This document shows, piece after piece, positions 36,699 to 45,076 of a stretch of 64,000 nucleotides of DNA. The DNA is taken from NCBI GenBank assembly GCA_019635315.1, contig JAHBZT010000004.1:1-64000 (forward strand). The letters run 5' to 3'. Each line of letters opens with the position of its first letter. Positions within the stretch are counted from its first letter, which is position 1. The notes under the pieces were generated by a model, which was given only the letters and a program-made list of their open reading frames with translations, had not been told where the DNA came from and did no database searches. Source of the DNA: Rubrivivax sp. Lineage in GTDB: Bacteria; Pseudomonadota; Gammaproteobacteria; Burkholderiales; Burkholderiaceae_C. Made by a program: the position numbers and the translations under genes.

Positions 36699-37498
36699 GC
36701 CCGCCCATCCTCAACGTGCAGGGCGTCAGCAAGCGCTTCGGCGGCCTGCAGGCGCTGTCGGACGTCGGCGTGCGCATCGAGGCCGGCCAGGTCTACGGGC
36801 TGATCGGCCCCAACGGCGCCGGCAAGACCACGTTCTTCAACGTGATCACCGGGCTGTACACGCCGGACGCCGGCAGCTTCGAGCTCGATGGCCGGCCCTA
36901 CAAGCCCAGCGCGGTGCACGAGGTGGCCAAGCAGGGCATCGCCCGCACCTTCCAGAACATCCGCCTGTTCCCGGAGATGACGGCGCTGGAGAACGTGATG
37001 GTCGGCCGCCACGTGCGCACCGGCTCCGGCCTCTTCGGCGCGGTCCTGCGCACACGCTCGTTCCGGGCCGAGGAGGCGGCGATCGCCGCGCGGGCGCAGG
37101 AGCTGCTGGACTACGTCGGCATAGGCCGCTATGCCGAGTTCCGCGCGCGCACGCTGAGCTATGGCGACCAGCGCCGGCTGGAGATCGCGCGTGCGCTGGC
37201 CACCGACCCCAAGCTGATCGCGCTGGACGAGCCGGCGGCCGGCATGAACGCCACCGAGAAAGTCGTGCTGCGCGAGCTGATCGACCGCATCCGCGCGGAC
37301 GGCCGCACGATCCTGCTGATCGAGCACGACGTGAAGCTGGTGATGGGCCTGTGCGACCGCGTCACCGTGCTCGACTACGGCCGCGCCATCGCCGAGGGCA
37401 CGCCCTACGACGTGCAGCGCGACCCGAAGGTCATCGAGGCCTACCTGGGTGCCGGCCACGACGCCGGGCAGCCCGCCACCGGGGAGGCCGCGGCATGA
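36695..37498 (+). CDS. livG: Branched-chain amino-acid ABC ATPase LivG
   Basis: A 267-residue nucleotide-binding subunit. Walker A is GPNGAGKTTFFN (~30-41), the LivG-specific FQNIRLFPEMTALENVMVGRH follows, ABC signature LSYGDQRRLEIARALA, Walker B LIALDEPAAGMN. ATGA overlap with livM upstream and ATGA overlap with livF downstream show tight coupling. LivG and LivF form the ATPase dimer that drives LivH-LivM. Confidence 0.95.
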   Translation: MSPPILNVQGVSKRFGGLQALSDVGVRIEAGQVYGLIGPNGAGKTTFFNVITGLYTPDAGSFELDGRPYKPSAVHEVAKQGIARTFQNIRLFPEMTALENVMVGRHVRTGSGLFGAVLRTRSFRAEEAAIAARAQELLDYVGIGRYAEFRARTLSYGDQRRLEIARALATDPKLIALDEPAAGMNATEKVVLRELIDRIRADGRTILLIEHDVKLVMGLCDRVTVLDYGRAIAEGTPYDVQRDPKVIEAYLGAGHDAGQPATGEAAA

Positions 37499-38211
37499 CG
37501 GCGACGACGCTGCTGAAGGTCAGCGGCCTGAAGGTCGCCTATGGCGGCATCCAGGCCGTCAAGGGCGTGGACTTCGAGGTTCGCGAGGGCGAGCTGGTCA
37601 GCCTGATCGGCGCCAACGGCGCCGGCAAGACGACCACGCTGAAGGCCGTCACCGGCATCCAGCCGGTGAAGGACGGCGCGATCGAATACCTCGGCCGCTC
37701 GATCAAGGGCCAGGGCGCCTGGGACCTCGTGCGCCAGGGCCTGGTGATGGTGCCCGAGGGCCGCGGCGTCTTCGCGCGCATGACCATCGTCGAGAACCTG
37801 CAGATGGGCGCCTTCGTGCGCGACGACGCCGAGATCGAGGCCGACATCGACAAGGTCTTCGCGATTTTCCCGCGCCTGAAGGAGCGCGCCAGGCAGCTCG
37901 CCGGCACGATGAGCGGCGGCGAGCAGCAGATGCTGGCCATGGGTCGCGCGCTGATGGCGCGCCCGCGGCTGCTGCTGATGGACGAGCCCAGCATGGGCCT
38001 GAGCCCCATCATGGTCGACAAGATCTTCGAGGTCGTGGGCGACATCCACCAGCGCGGCACCACGGTGCTGCTGGTCGAGCAGAACGCCAGCCGCGCGCTG
38101 GGACTGGCCGACCGCGGCTACGTGATGGACTCCGGCGAGATCACGATGAGCGGCGAAGGCCGGACCTTGCTCGCCGACCCCAAGGTGCGCGCCGCCTACC
38201 TGGGCGAGTAG
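37495..38211 (+). CDS. livF: Branched-chain amino-acid ABC ATPase LivF
   Basis: A 238-residue nucleotide-binding subunit. It carries Walker A GANGAGKTTTLKAVTG, the LivF-specific LVMVPEGRGVFARMTIVENL, the ABC signature MSGGEQQMLAMGRAL and Walker B LLLMDEPSMGLSP. The last residues AAYLGE are the usual LivF end. An all-GC hairpin follows, and the next gene (TetR) faces it. Confidence 0.95.
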   Translation: MTATTLLKVSGLKVAYGGIQAVKGVDFEVREGELVSLIGANGAGKTTTLKAVTGIQPVKDGAIEYLGRSIKGQGAWDLVRQGLVMVPEGRGVFARMTIVENLQMGAFVRDDAEIEADIDKVFAIFPRLKERARQLAGTMSGGEQQMLAMGRALMARPRLLLMDEPSMGLSPIMVDKIFEVVGDIHQRGTTVLLVEQNASRALGLADRGYVMDSGEITMSGEGRTLLADPKVRAAYLGE

Positions 38212-38230
38212 CGGCGCGGCGGCGCGCCGC
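38211..38230. terminator. GC hairpin between livF and the TetR gene
   Basis: Perfect 8-bp stem GCGGCGCG/CGCGCCGC with loop GCGG, starting at the last base of the livF stop. No T tract. It lies between convergent genes, so it may end transcription from both sides. Confidence 0.4.
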
Positions 38231-38240
38231 GAGCGGTCCG

Positions 38241-38825
38241 TCAGCCCAGCGGCTGCAGCAGCAGCCGCTCGACGAAGCGCGCACGCTCCTGGCGCTGCGA
38301 CCCGCTGCCCTGCGCGGCGAGCAGCGACTCCGCCACCTCGTAGCTGTAGAGCAGGAAGGCGCGCGAGCGCGCCTCGGCGATGCCGAAGCCCAGCGACGAG
38401 AAGACCTGCGCGATGTAGCCGATGCGCGCCGCGTCGGCCTCGTCGACGAAGGCGCGCGCCATCGCGTCGCGCCGCGCCCAGGCGCGGATCGCGAGCTCGA
38501 TGCGCGCCGCGCGCACCGCGCTGCGGCCGCGGAAGGGCAGCGAGATGAGGTCGCGGATCTGCTCGCGCGCATCGTCGTGCGCGCTCTCCAGGCGCCGGGT
38601 CAACTGCTCGGTCGCGCGCATGCGCCAGGCCTGCAGCACGGCGCGCAGCAGGTCTTCGCGGTCCTTGAAGTGCCAGTAGAAGCTGCCGCGCGTGACCTTC
38701 AGCGTGCGCGCCAGCATGTCCACGCGCACACTGTCGATGCCGTGATCCACCAGCACCTCGGTGGCGGCCTCGATCCAGCGCTCGGGTGTCAGCGCGCTGC
38801 GCGGGCGGTCGGCGACGGTCTGCAT
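38241..38825 (-). CDS. TetR-family transcriptional regulator
   Basis: A 194-residue TetR-type repressor. The N-terminal HTH (about 12-58) has ERWIEAATEVLVDHGIDSV and LKVTRGSFYWHFKDREDLL; the C-terminal helical ligand-binding domain is typical in length. ATG 38825 was chosen; ATG 38837 four codons earlier is also possible. It is divergent from the CoA-ligase gene across 119 bases that contain a perfect dyad, so it probably represses the ligase operon and is released by its acyl-CoA or free acid. Confidence 0.9.
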   Translation of the reverse strand: MQTVADRPRSALTPERWIEAATEVLVDHGIDSVRVDMLARTLKVTRGSFYWHFKDREDLLRAVLQAWRMRATEQLTRRLESAHDDAREQIRDLISLPFRGRSAVRAARIELAIRAWARRDAMARAFVDEADAARIGYIAQVFSSLGFGIAEARSRAFLLYSYEVAESLLAAQGSGSQRQERARFVERLLLQPLG

Positions 38826-38921
38826 CGGCTGCAGCATGCCGCCATGCACCAGTGTATGGAATCGGGGGAAAACACCGATCCGTGCTGCGTGTGCAACGCC
38901 TACGATCCGCATCGGTGCACA

Positions 38922-38933
38922 TACACATGTGTA
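38922..38933 (+). promoter_or_regulatory. Candidate TetR operator
   Basis: TACACATGTGTA is a perfect 12-bp palindrome 11 bases before the CoA-ligase ATG, overlapping its leader and the GGAG ribosome-binding site region. A partial second copy of the half-site, GTGTATGGA, occurs near 38852-38860 on the regulator side. Binding there would block both directions. Confidence 0.5.
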
Positions 38934-38944
38934 CGGAGTCAGCG

Positions 38945-40753
38945 ATGGCCGGCGACCTTCTCGACGATGCGCAGTCCCTCGCGCCGCCGCGCACGGTGCG
39001 TGTCGGCTTCGACGACGGCAGCTTCGTGCTGCGTTCGCCGGAACCGCTGCGGCCCTACGCACGCTGCATCGGCGAGTGGCTGGAGCACTGGGCGCGCGAG
39101 ACCCCGGAGGCTCCGGCCTTCGCCGAGCGCGGCGTGGACGGCGGCTGGCGCCGCCTGAGCTGGGCGCAGACACGGGAGCAGGTCGGCCGCCTGGCGCAGA
39201 GCCTGCTCGGCCTGCGCCTGAAGCCGCAGGCCCCGGTCGTGATCCTGTCGGACAACGCGCTCGACCACCTGCTGCTGATGCTGGCCGCCATGCACGTCGG
39301 CCGCGCGGTGTGCACGGTGTCCAGCGCCTACTGCCGGCTGACCCGGGACCACACGAAGATCCACGGCATCCTGAATATGCTGGGGCCGGCGCTGGTCTAT
39401 GCGTCGGACGCCGAGGTCTACGGCCCGGCGATCGCCAGCGCCGCACTGCCCGGCGCGGTCACGGTCTTCAGCCGCGGCGCAGAGGGCTTCCCGGGCGCGC
39501 TGGCCTTCGACGGCCTGCTGCGCAGCGCCGAGGGGCCGGCGGTGCGGGCGGCGTTCGACGCCATCACGCCCGACACGCACGCCAAGTACCTGCTGACCTC
39601 GGGCTCCACCGGGCATCCCAAGGTGGTCATCAACACGCACCGCATGCTGTGCGCCAACCAGCAGATGATCGCCCAGGTCTGGCGCTTCCTGGCGCACGAG
39701 AAGCCGGTGCTGGTGGACTGGCTGCCGTGGAGCCACACCTTCGGCGGCAACCACAACCTGAACATGGTGCTGCGCAACGGCGGCGAGCTGGTGGTCGACG
39801 AAGGGCGCCCCGCGCCCGGGCTGATCGAGAAGTCGGTCGCCAACCTCGCCGAGGTGCGGCCGACGATCTATTTCAACGTGCCGCGCGGGCTGGACATGCT
39901 GCTGCCCTTCCTGGAGGCCGACGAGGCGCTGGCCCGGCGCTTCTTCGAGCGCCTGCGCGTGGTCTTCTACGCCGGCGCCGCGCTGCCGCAGGCGACCTGG
40001 GACCGCCTGCAGGCGCTGGCGCGGCGCATCCGCGGCCGCGAGGTCTGGCTGACCACCTCCTGGGGCTCCACCGAGACCTCGCCGGCCGTCACCAGCGCGC
40101 ACTGGTGGCTGGAGCGCGCCGGCGTCATCGGCCTGCCGATCCCGGGCACCGAACTGAAGTTCGTGCCGGTGCCGGGCGACCCCGGCGGCAAGCTGGAGAT
40201 GCGCGTGCGCGGCGTCAACGTCTTCCCCGGCTACCGCGACGCGCCCGAGCTCACCGCGCAGGCCTTCGACGCCGAGGGCTACTACTGCATCGGCGACGCC
40301 GGCCGCCTGGCCGACGAGGCGCGGCCCGAACTCGGCGTGGTCTTCGACGGCCGCGTCGCCGAGGACTTCAAGCTGAGCACCGGCACCTGGGTCAGCGTCG
40401 GCACGCTGCGCGTGCGCGTCGTGTCGGCGCTGGCGCCGTTCGCGCAGGACGTCGTCATCACCGGTCACGACCGCGACGAGGTCGGCGTGCTGGTCTTCCC
40501 GTCGCCGGCGGCGGCGGCGCTGGCGCCCGGCGAGCTGGCCGCGCGCATCGCCGACGCGCTGCGCGCGCTGAAGGCCGAGGGCGGCGGTTCGTCGCAGGTC
40601 CCCGTGCGCGCGCTGGTGCTGGCCGAGCCGCCGAGCGCGGACGCCGGCGAGATCACCGACAAGGGCTACATCAACCAGCGCGCGGTGCTGCTGCGCCGCG
40701 CCGAACTGGTGCAGCGGCTGCATGCCGGCGGCGCCGAGGTGATACGGGCATGA
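38945..40753 (+). CDS. Feruloyl-CoA-synthase-like acyl-CoA ligase
   Basis: A 602-residue adenylate-forming enzyme that makes an aryl/acyl-CoA from acid, ATP and CoA. The core motif A3 is LLTSGSTGHPKVVIN (about 216-230), A5 TSWGSTETSP near 373, A7/A8 EGYYCIGDAGRL, and the C-terminal EITDKGYINQRAVL is the feruloyl-CoA synthase type rather than the usual GK-motif. GGAG precedes ATG 38945 by seven bases. It opens an operon with crotonase, thioesterase, ABC transporter and acyl-CoA dehydrogenase. The substrate is probably a hydroxycinnamate or related phenylpropanoid, but the enzyme could take another aromatic acid. Confidence 0.85.
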   Translation: MAGDLLDDAQSLAPPRTVRVGFDDGSFVLRSPEPLRPYARCIGEWLEHWARETPEAPAFAERGVDGGWRRLSWAQTREQVGRLAQSLLGLRLKPQAPVVILSDNALDHLLLMLAAMHVGRAVCTVSSAYCRLTRDHTKIHGILNMLGPALVYASDAEVYGPAIASAALPGAVTVFSRGAEGFPGALAFDGLLRSAEGPAVRAAFDAITPDTHAKYLLTSGSTGHPKVVINTHRMLCANQQMIAQVWRFLAHEKPVLVDWLPWSHTFGGNHNLNMVLRNGGELVVDEGRPAPGLIEKSVANLAEVRPTIYFNVPRGLDMLLPFLEADEALARRFFERLRVVFYAGAALPQATWDRLQALARRIRGREVWLTTSWGSTETSPAVTSAHWWLERAGVIGLPIPGTELKFVPVPGDPGGKLEMRVRGVNVFPGYRDAPELTAQAFDAEGYYCIGDAGRLADEARPELGVVFDGRVAEDFKLSTGTWVSVGTLRVRVVSALAPFAQDVVITGHDRDEVGVLVFPSPAAAALAPGELAARIADALRALKAEGGGSSQVPVRALVLAEPPSADAGEITDKGYINQRAVLLRRAELVQRLHAGGAEVIRA

Positions 40754-41532
40754 CGACCGGCACGTCCCTGCTGCGCGTGGAGATCGCCGGCGCCGTCGCG
40801 CACCTGCGCCTGGCGCGGCCGGCCAAGCGCAACGCGATCAACAACACGCTGGTGCGCGCGCTGGAGAATGCCTTCGCCGACCTGCCGGCCAGCGTGCGCG
40901 CCGCGGTGATCAGCGGCGAGGGCGAGCACTTCTGCGCCGGGCTGGACCTCTCGGAGGTCACCGAGCAGACGGTGGCCGAGGGCATCCACCACTCGCGCGG
41001 CTGGCACGCCGCGTTCGACCGCATTCAGTTCGGCCCGGTGCCGGTGATCGCGGTGCTGCACGGCGCGGTGGTCGGCGGCGGGCTGGAGCTGGCGGCGACC
41101 GCGCACCTGCGCGTGGCCGAGGCCAGCGCCTTCTACGCGCTGCCCGAGGGCCAGCGCGGCATCTTCGTCGGCGGCAGCGGCTCGGTGCGCATCCCGCGCC
41201 TGGTCGGCGTGTCGCGCATGACCGACATGATGCTGACCGGCCGCGTGCTCGACGCCGCCGAGGGGCACGCCGCCGGCATCTCCAACTATCTCGTGGGCGC
41301 CGGCGAGGGTCTCGCGAAGGCGATGGCGCTGGCCGAGCGCATCGCGCGCAACGCGCCGCTGTCCAACTACGCCATCGTGCAGGCGCTGCCGCGCATCGCC
41401 GAGATGAGCCCGTCCGAGGGCCTGTTCGTCGAGAGCCTGATGTCGGCCATCGCGCAGGGCGACGAGGCGGCCAAGCAGCGCGTGCGCGACTTCCTTGCCA
41501 AGCGTGCCGGCAAGGTCGGTGATCCGCAATGA
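40750..41532 (+). CDS. Enoyl-CoA hydratase/isomerase (crotonase)
   Basis: A 260-residue crotonase. The oxyanion-hole residues are in HFCAGLDLSE (60-69) and GAVVGGGLELA (105-115). Both catalytic Glu positions of hydratases are filled, Glu113 and Glu133 (in LPEGQRG), so a hydratase reaction is feasible. Comparison by eye shows a short family member unlike the longer hydroxycinnamoyl-CoA hydratase-lyase, so it may hydrate the enoyl-CoA only. The ATG overlaps the ligase stop (ATGA). Confidence 0.88.
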   Translation: MTTGTSLLRVEIAGAVAHLRLARPAKRNAINNTLVRALENAFADLPASVRAAVISGEGEHFCAGLDLSEVTEQTVAEGIHHSRGWHAAFDRIQFGPVPVIAVLHGAVVGGGLELAATAHLRVAEASAFYALPEGQRGIFVGGSGSVRIPRLVGVSRMTDMMLTGRVLDAAEGHAAGISNYLVGAGEGLAKAMALAERIARNAPLSNYAIVQALPRIAEMSPSEGLFVESLMSAIAQGDEAAKQRVRDFLAKRAGKVGDPQ

Positions 41533-41622
41533 ACCTGGCACCGTCCGGCGGGCCCAGAATGCAGGCGACCGAAGCGTCCGGTGCCCACCTGCCGGGCGCG
41601 CATGCGCCCCCCCCGAGTCCCG

Positions 41623-42042
41623 ATGAGCAAGACCCACATCCACCGCGTCGTCATCCAGTTCGGCGACTGCGACCCCGCCGGCATCGTCTTCTTCCCCAAC
41701 TACCTGCGCTGGATGGACGAGTCCTCGCTCGCCTTCTTCATGGCCTGCGGCGTGCCGCCCTGGCGCGAGCTGGTCAAGACGCGCGGCATCGTCGGCACGC
41801 CGCTGCTGTCCATCCACACGCGCTTCGTCAAGAGCGCCACCTACGGCGAGGCAATCGAGGTCCACACCTCGATCGAGGAATGGCATGCCAAGACCTTCAA
41901 GCACCGCCACCTCGTGATGCGCGGCGACGAGCTGATCTGCGAGGGCACCGAGGTGCGCGCCTTCGTGCATCGCGATGCGCACGATCCCGACCGCCTGCGT
42001 GCGATGCCCATCCCCGAGGACATCAAGGCGCTGTGCACCTGA
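41623..42042 (+). CDS. Acyl-CoA thioesterase, 4-hydroxybenzoyl-CoA type
   Basis: A 139-residue hot-dog-fold thioesterase. The 4HBT signature FGDCDPAGIVFFPNYLRWMD sets Asp17 as the catalytic residue, as in the 4-hydroxybenzoyl-CoA thioesterase of Pseudomonas. It would release a free (aromatic) acid from its CoA ester. ATG 41623 was chosen over one 14 codons earlier that lies in a Pro-rich leader. Two pairs with the preceding crotonase and with the transporter behind it. Confidence 0.9.
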   Translation: MSKTHIHRVVIQFGDCDPAGIVFFPNYLRWMDESSLAFFMACGVPPWRELVKTRGIVGTPLLSIHTRFVKSATYGEAIEVHTSIEEWHAKTFKHRHLVMRGDELICEGTEVRAFVHRDAHDPDRLRAMPIPEDIKALCT

Positions 42043-42079
42043 GCCCGAAGACCACCCCACCCACCAAGGAGACGACCGC

Positions 42080-43213
42080 ATGAACCTGCTGCGCAAGACC
42101 CTCGCCGCCGCCGCGGCGCTGCTGGCCACCACGGCCTTCGCCGACGTCAACATCGGCGTCACGATATCGCTCACCGGCCCAGCCTCGGGCCTGGGCATCC
42201 CGGTCGGCAACCAGTTCAAGCTGTTTCCGAAGGAGATCGCCGGCGAGAAGATCAACCTGATCGTGCTCGACGACGCCTCCGACCCCGGCAAGGGCGTGAC
42301 CAACGCGCGCCGCTTCGTCACCCAGGACAAGGTGGACATCATCTTCGGCGGCTCGATCACCGTCGTCTCCGCGGCCGTGGCGCCGATCGCGCTGGAGAGC
42401 AAGACGCCGCAGCTGTCGATCGCGCCGGTCGGCGTGCCGCCCGAGCAGGAGCACTGGATGTTCCGCCTGCCGCAGGGTTTCTCGGTGATGGCGCATCCCA
42501 TCGTCGAGCACATGAAGAAGAACGGCGTCAAGACCGTCGGCTTCCTCGGCTACACCGACGCCTACGGCGAACTGTGGCTGAAGGAATTCATCAAGCAGGG
42601 CGAGGCCGCCGGCATCAAGGTCACGGCCACCGAGCGTTTTGCGCGGACGGATACCAGCGCCACGCCGCAGGCGCTGAAGCTGGTCTCGGCCAATCCGGAC
42701 GCGATGCTGGTCGTGGCCTCCGGTTCCGGCGCCGCGATGCCGCACAAGGCGCTGGTCGAGCGCGGCTACAAGGGCAGGATCTACCAGACCCATGCCGCGG
42801 CGACGCCGGACCTGGTGCGCATCGGCGGCCGCGACGTCGAGGGCAGCTTCGTGGTCAGCGGGCCGGCGGTGGTGGCCGAGCAGCTGCCGGACAGCCATCC
42901 GTCCAAGGCCGTGGCGGTGGACTTCGTCACCAAGTACGAAGCCGCGGTCGGCCGCGGCATGCGCAACCAGTTTGCCGCCCACGCCTACGACGCGCAGATC
43001 GTGATGGAGAAGGCGCTGCCGGTGGCGCTGAAGAAGGCCAGGCCCGGCACGCCGGAATTCCGCGCCGCGCTGCGCGACGCGATCGAGGGCATGGGCCGCA
43101 CGATCTTCGCCCATGGCGTGATGAACTGGACCAAGGACGACCACTGGGGCTACACCAACGAGACCGGCGTGCTGCTGAAGGTGGTCGACGGCAAGTTCGT
43201 CGTCGAGCGCTGA
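42080..43213 (+). CDS. ABC transporter substrate-binding protein
   Basis: A 377-residue periplasmic binding protein of the branched-chain/aromatic acid class with a signal peptide (1-21, ending TAFA). It starts [19 protein letters not shown] and has the ABC_sub motif [18 protein letters not shown] and [23 protein letters not shown] lies 7 bases upstream of ATG 42080. Its sequence differs clearly from the binding protein at 26369, and it lies in the catabolic operon, so it probably captures the aromatic acid for the permeases that follow. Confidence 0.9.
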   Translation: MNLLRKTLAAAAALLATTAFADVNIGVTISLTGPASGLGIPVGNQFKLFPKEIAGEKINLIVLDDASDPGKGVTNARRFVTQDKVDIIFGGSITVVSAAVAPIALESKTPQLSIAPVGVPPEQEHWMFRLPQGFSVMAHPIVEHMKKNGVKTVGFLGYTDAYGELWLKEFIKQGEAAGIKVTATERFARTDTSATPQALKLVSANPDAMLVVASGSGAAMPHKALVERGYKGRIYQTHAAATPDLVRIGGRDVEGSFVVSGPAVVAEQLPDSHPSKAVAVDFVTKYEAAVGRGMRNQFAAHAYDAQIVMEKALPVALKKARPGTPEFRAALRDAIEGMGRTIFAHGVMNWTKDDHWGYTNETGVLLKVVDGKFVVER

Positions 43214-43250
43214 ACGCGAGGCCGACAAAGGCAGCCAAGGCAGCGGCCCC

Positions 43251-44288
43251 GTGGACGCGACGATCGCCGGCATCCTGGCGCTGGACGGCCTGACCAACGG
43301 CGCGGTCTATGCGCTGCTGGCGCTGGCCACCGTGCTGGTCTTCGCCGTGACGCGGGTGATCTTCATCCCGCAGGGCGAATTCGTGGCCTTCGCCGCGCTG
43401 ACGCTGGCCTTCCTGCAGATGGGCCAGGTGCCGGGCACGGTGTGGTTCCTGCTCGTGATGGCCGCTGCGGTCGTGCTTCAGGACCTGGCGGCCGGCTGGC
43501 GGCAGCGCCGGCCGGCCGCGCGGCTGGCGGCGCAGGCCGCGCGCACGCTGGCCTTTCCGGTGGCGGTGTCGCTGCTGACGATGTGGCTCGCGCCGATGCA
43601 GTTGCCCATGCTCGCGCAGGCGGCGCTGACGATGGCGCTGGTCACGCCCTTCGGCAGCCTGCTGTACCGGCTGGCCTACGAGTCGCTGGCCGACGCCAGC
43701 GTGCTGGTGCTGCTGATCGTCTCGGTCGGCGTGCATTTCGCGCTCGTCGGCCTGGGGCTGTTCTTCTTCGGTGCCGAGGGTTTCCGCAACCCCAGCTTCT
43801 GGGACCAGCGCTGGCAGCTCGGGCCGCTGACGCTGTCCGGGCAGACGCTGTTCATCTTCGCGGCGTCGTTCGGCCTCATCGTCGCGCTGTGGCTGTTCTT
43901 CGAGCGCAGCCTGGCCGGCAAGGCGCTACGCGCGACGGCCGTCAACCGGCTGGGGGCGCGGCTGATGGGCATCTCGAGCAGCAGCGCCGGCCGGCTGTCG
44001 TTCACGATGGCGGCCTTCATCGGCGCGCTGTCGGGGCTGCTGATCGGGCCGACGACGACGATCTTTTACGACACCGGCTTCCTGATCGGCCTCAAGGGCT
44101 TCGTCGCCGCGGTCTTCGCGGGTCTCGCCAGCTACCCGCTGGCGCTGGTCGGCGCGCTGGGCGTGGGGCTGCTCGAGGCCTACGGCAGCTTCTGGGCCAG
44201 CGCCTACAAGGAGGTCATCGTCTTCGCCGCGATCCTGCCGGTGCTGCTGTGGCGCAGCCTGCGCGACCCGCACCACGAGGACCACTGA
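43251..44288 (+). CDS. ABC transporter permease, LivH type
   Basis: A 345-residue inner-membrane permease with eight or more hydrophobic segments, starting GTG 43251 with [20 protein letters not shown], and containing the coupling loop [20 protein letters not shown]. It is longer than the LivH at 34649 by an insertion of a helix pair near residues 60-130 ([20 protein letters not shown]). The permease partner and ATPase are separated from it by 788 bases of repeat-rich DNA, which is unusual for an operon of this kind. Confidence 0.88.
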   Translation: MDATIAGILALDGLTNGAVYALLALATVLVFAVTRVIFIPQGEFVAFAALTLAFLQMGQVPGTVWFLLVMAAAVVLQDLAAGWRQRRPAARLAAQAARTLAFPVAVSLLTMWLAPMQLPMLAQAALTMALVTPFGSLLYRLAYESLADASVLVLLIVSVGVHFALVGLGLFFFGAEGFRNPSFWDQRWQLGPLTLSGQTLFIFAASFGLIVALWLFFERSLAGKALRATAVNRLGARLMGISSSSAGRLSFTMAAFIGALSGLLIGPTTTIFYDTGFLIGLKGFVAAVFAGLASYPLALVGALGVGLLEAYGSFWASAYKEVIVFAAILPVLLWRSLRDPHHEDH

Positions 44289-44423
44289 AGTGATGGCCTG
44301 CCCGAAGCTGCCGCCATCGCGGCAAACCAGGAGCGGGCGCCCAACCGCGACGTGGAGGACCGGTTTCGGCGCTTCACAGTCGTTCGCGGAGCTGCGTCGT
44401 GCGTGCGTGTCGGTGTTGGCGCA

Positions 44424-44660
44424 GCGAAGCCGCGTGGGGGCAGCCCGCAGCGCCCAGAGTCCGGCGGTCGGCGCTGCGCGCCGACTGCCCTGCGATGCTC
44501 GGTCTCCTGGCCCGCCGCCAACTCACTTCGCTCGCTGCGCTCGCTCCGTTCGGACATCGGCGGCGAGTCAGTTGGGGAGGCGCGCTGCGCGCGCGGCCAG
44601 GAGCCCTGCGCTTCTCGGCGCCTCCCATGGGCGCTGCGGGCTGCCCCCACGCGGCTTCGC
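44424..44660. repeat. Inverted-repeat cassette 1
   Basis: Perfect 33-bp terminal inverted repeats at 44424-44456 and 44628-44660, starting GCGAAGCCGCGTGGGGG, enclose the core copy at 44518-44575. Length 237. Short flanking blocks around the core resemble those of cassette 2 read backwards. There is no gene inside. Confidence 0.88.
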
Positions 44661-44853
44661 GACACGGCGGTGGCGTGCGGAGGGATCGCGTACCACTGTC
44701 GGTGGACTTCGCGCCAGGCGGTACCCGCTGCCGGCGAATAGTGAAGCGCCGAGCAGCGCAGCTTCGGGGTCGGCGCGCACGCAGTGCGCGCCTCCACAAC
44801 TGACTCGCCGCCGGTGTCCGAACGGAGCGAACGCAGTGAGCGAAGTGAGTTGG
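44518..44853. repeat. Core repeat pair in opposite orientation
   Basis: The 58 bases at 44518-44575 and the reverse complement of 44797-44853 agree over 57 bases with three substitutions. The shared sequence includes CCAACTCACTTCGCTC at one end and GGCGGCGAGTCAGTTG at the other. One copy is inside cassette 1, the other inside cassette 2. The RNA could fold into one long hairpin. Confidence 0.88.
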
Positions 44854-44947
44854 GCGGCGCGACCCCGAAGCGAGCAGCGCAGGGAACCCACCGCCGCAGG
44901 CGGTGGGCGCGGAACCCTGAGCCGGCAGCGGGTACCGCCTGGCGCGA
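44709..44947. repeat. Inverted-repeat cassette 2
   Basis: Perfect 27-bp inverted repeats at 44709-44735 and 44921-44947 (centre GGCGGTACCCGCTGCC) enclose the second core copy at 44797-44853, which is reversed relative to cassette 1. Length 239, almost the same as cassette 1. A second inner hairpin is CTTCGGGGTC (44762-44771) with GACCCCGAAG (44861-44870). Confidence 0.88.
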
Positions 44948-45076
44948 TGCGCAGCCACAAGCACGCGAGGCAAGCGGACGTATGGCGAGTGTCCGCAATG
45001 CGCCGCGAGCCGACGTTCGCCTCCCACCACCGATGCACGCGCAACAGCGCGTCCAAGCCTGGCCGGTGCCGCTGAC

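Larger units (their letters stand above)
44289..45076. other. Repeat-rich non-coding interval between transporter genes
   Basis: No credible gene: open frames here are GC-biased shadows on both strands. The interval holds two 237-239-base cassettes, each closed by perfect inverted repeats, with a shared core in opposite orientation. It separates the permease from the permease-ATPase fusion, which starts right after it. Confidence 0.85.
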
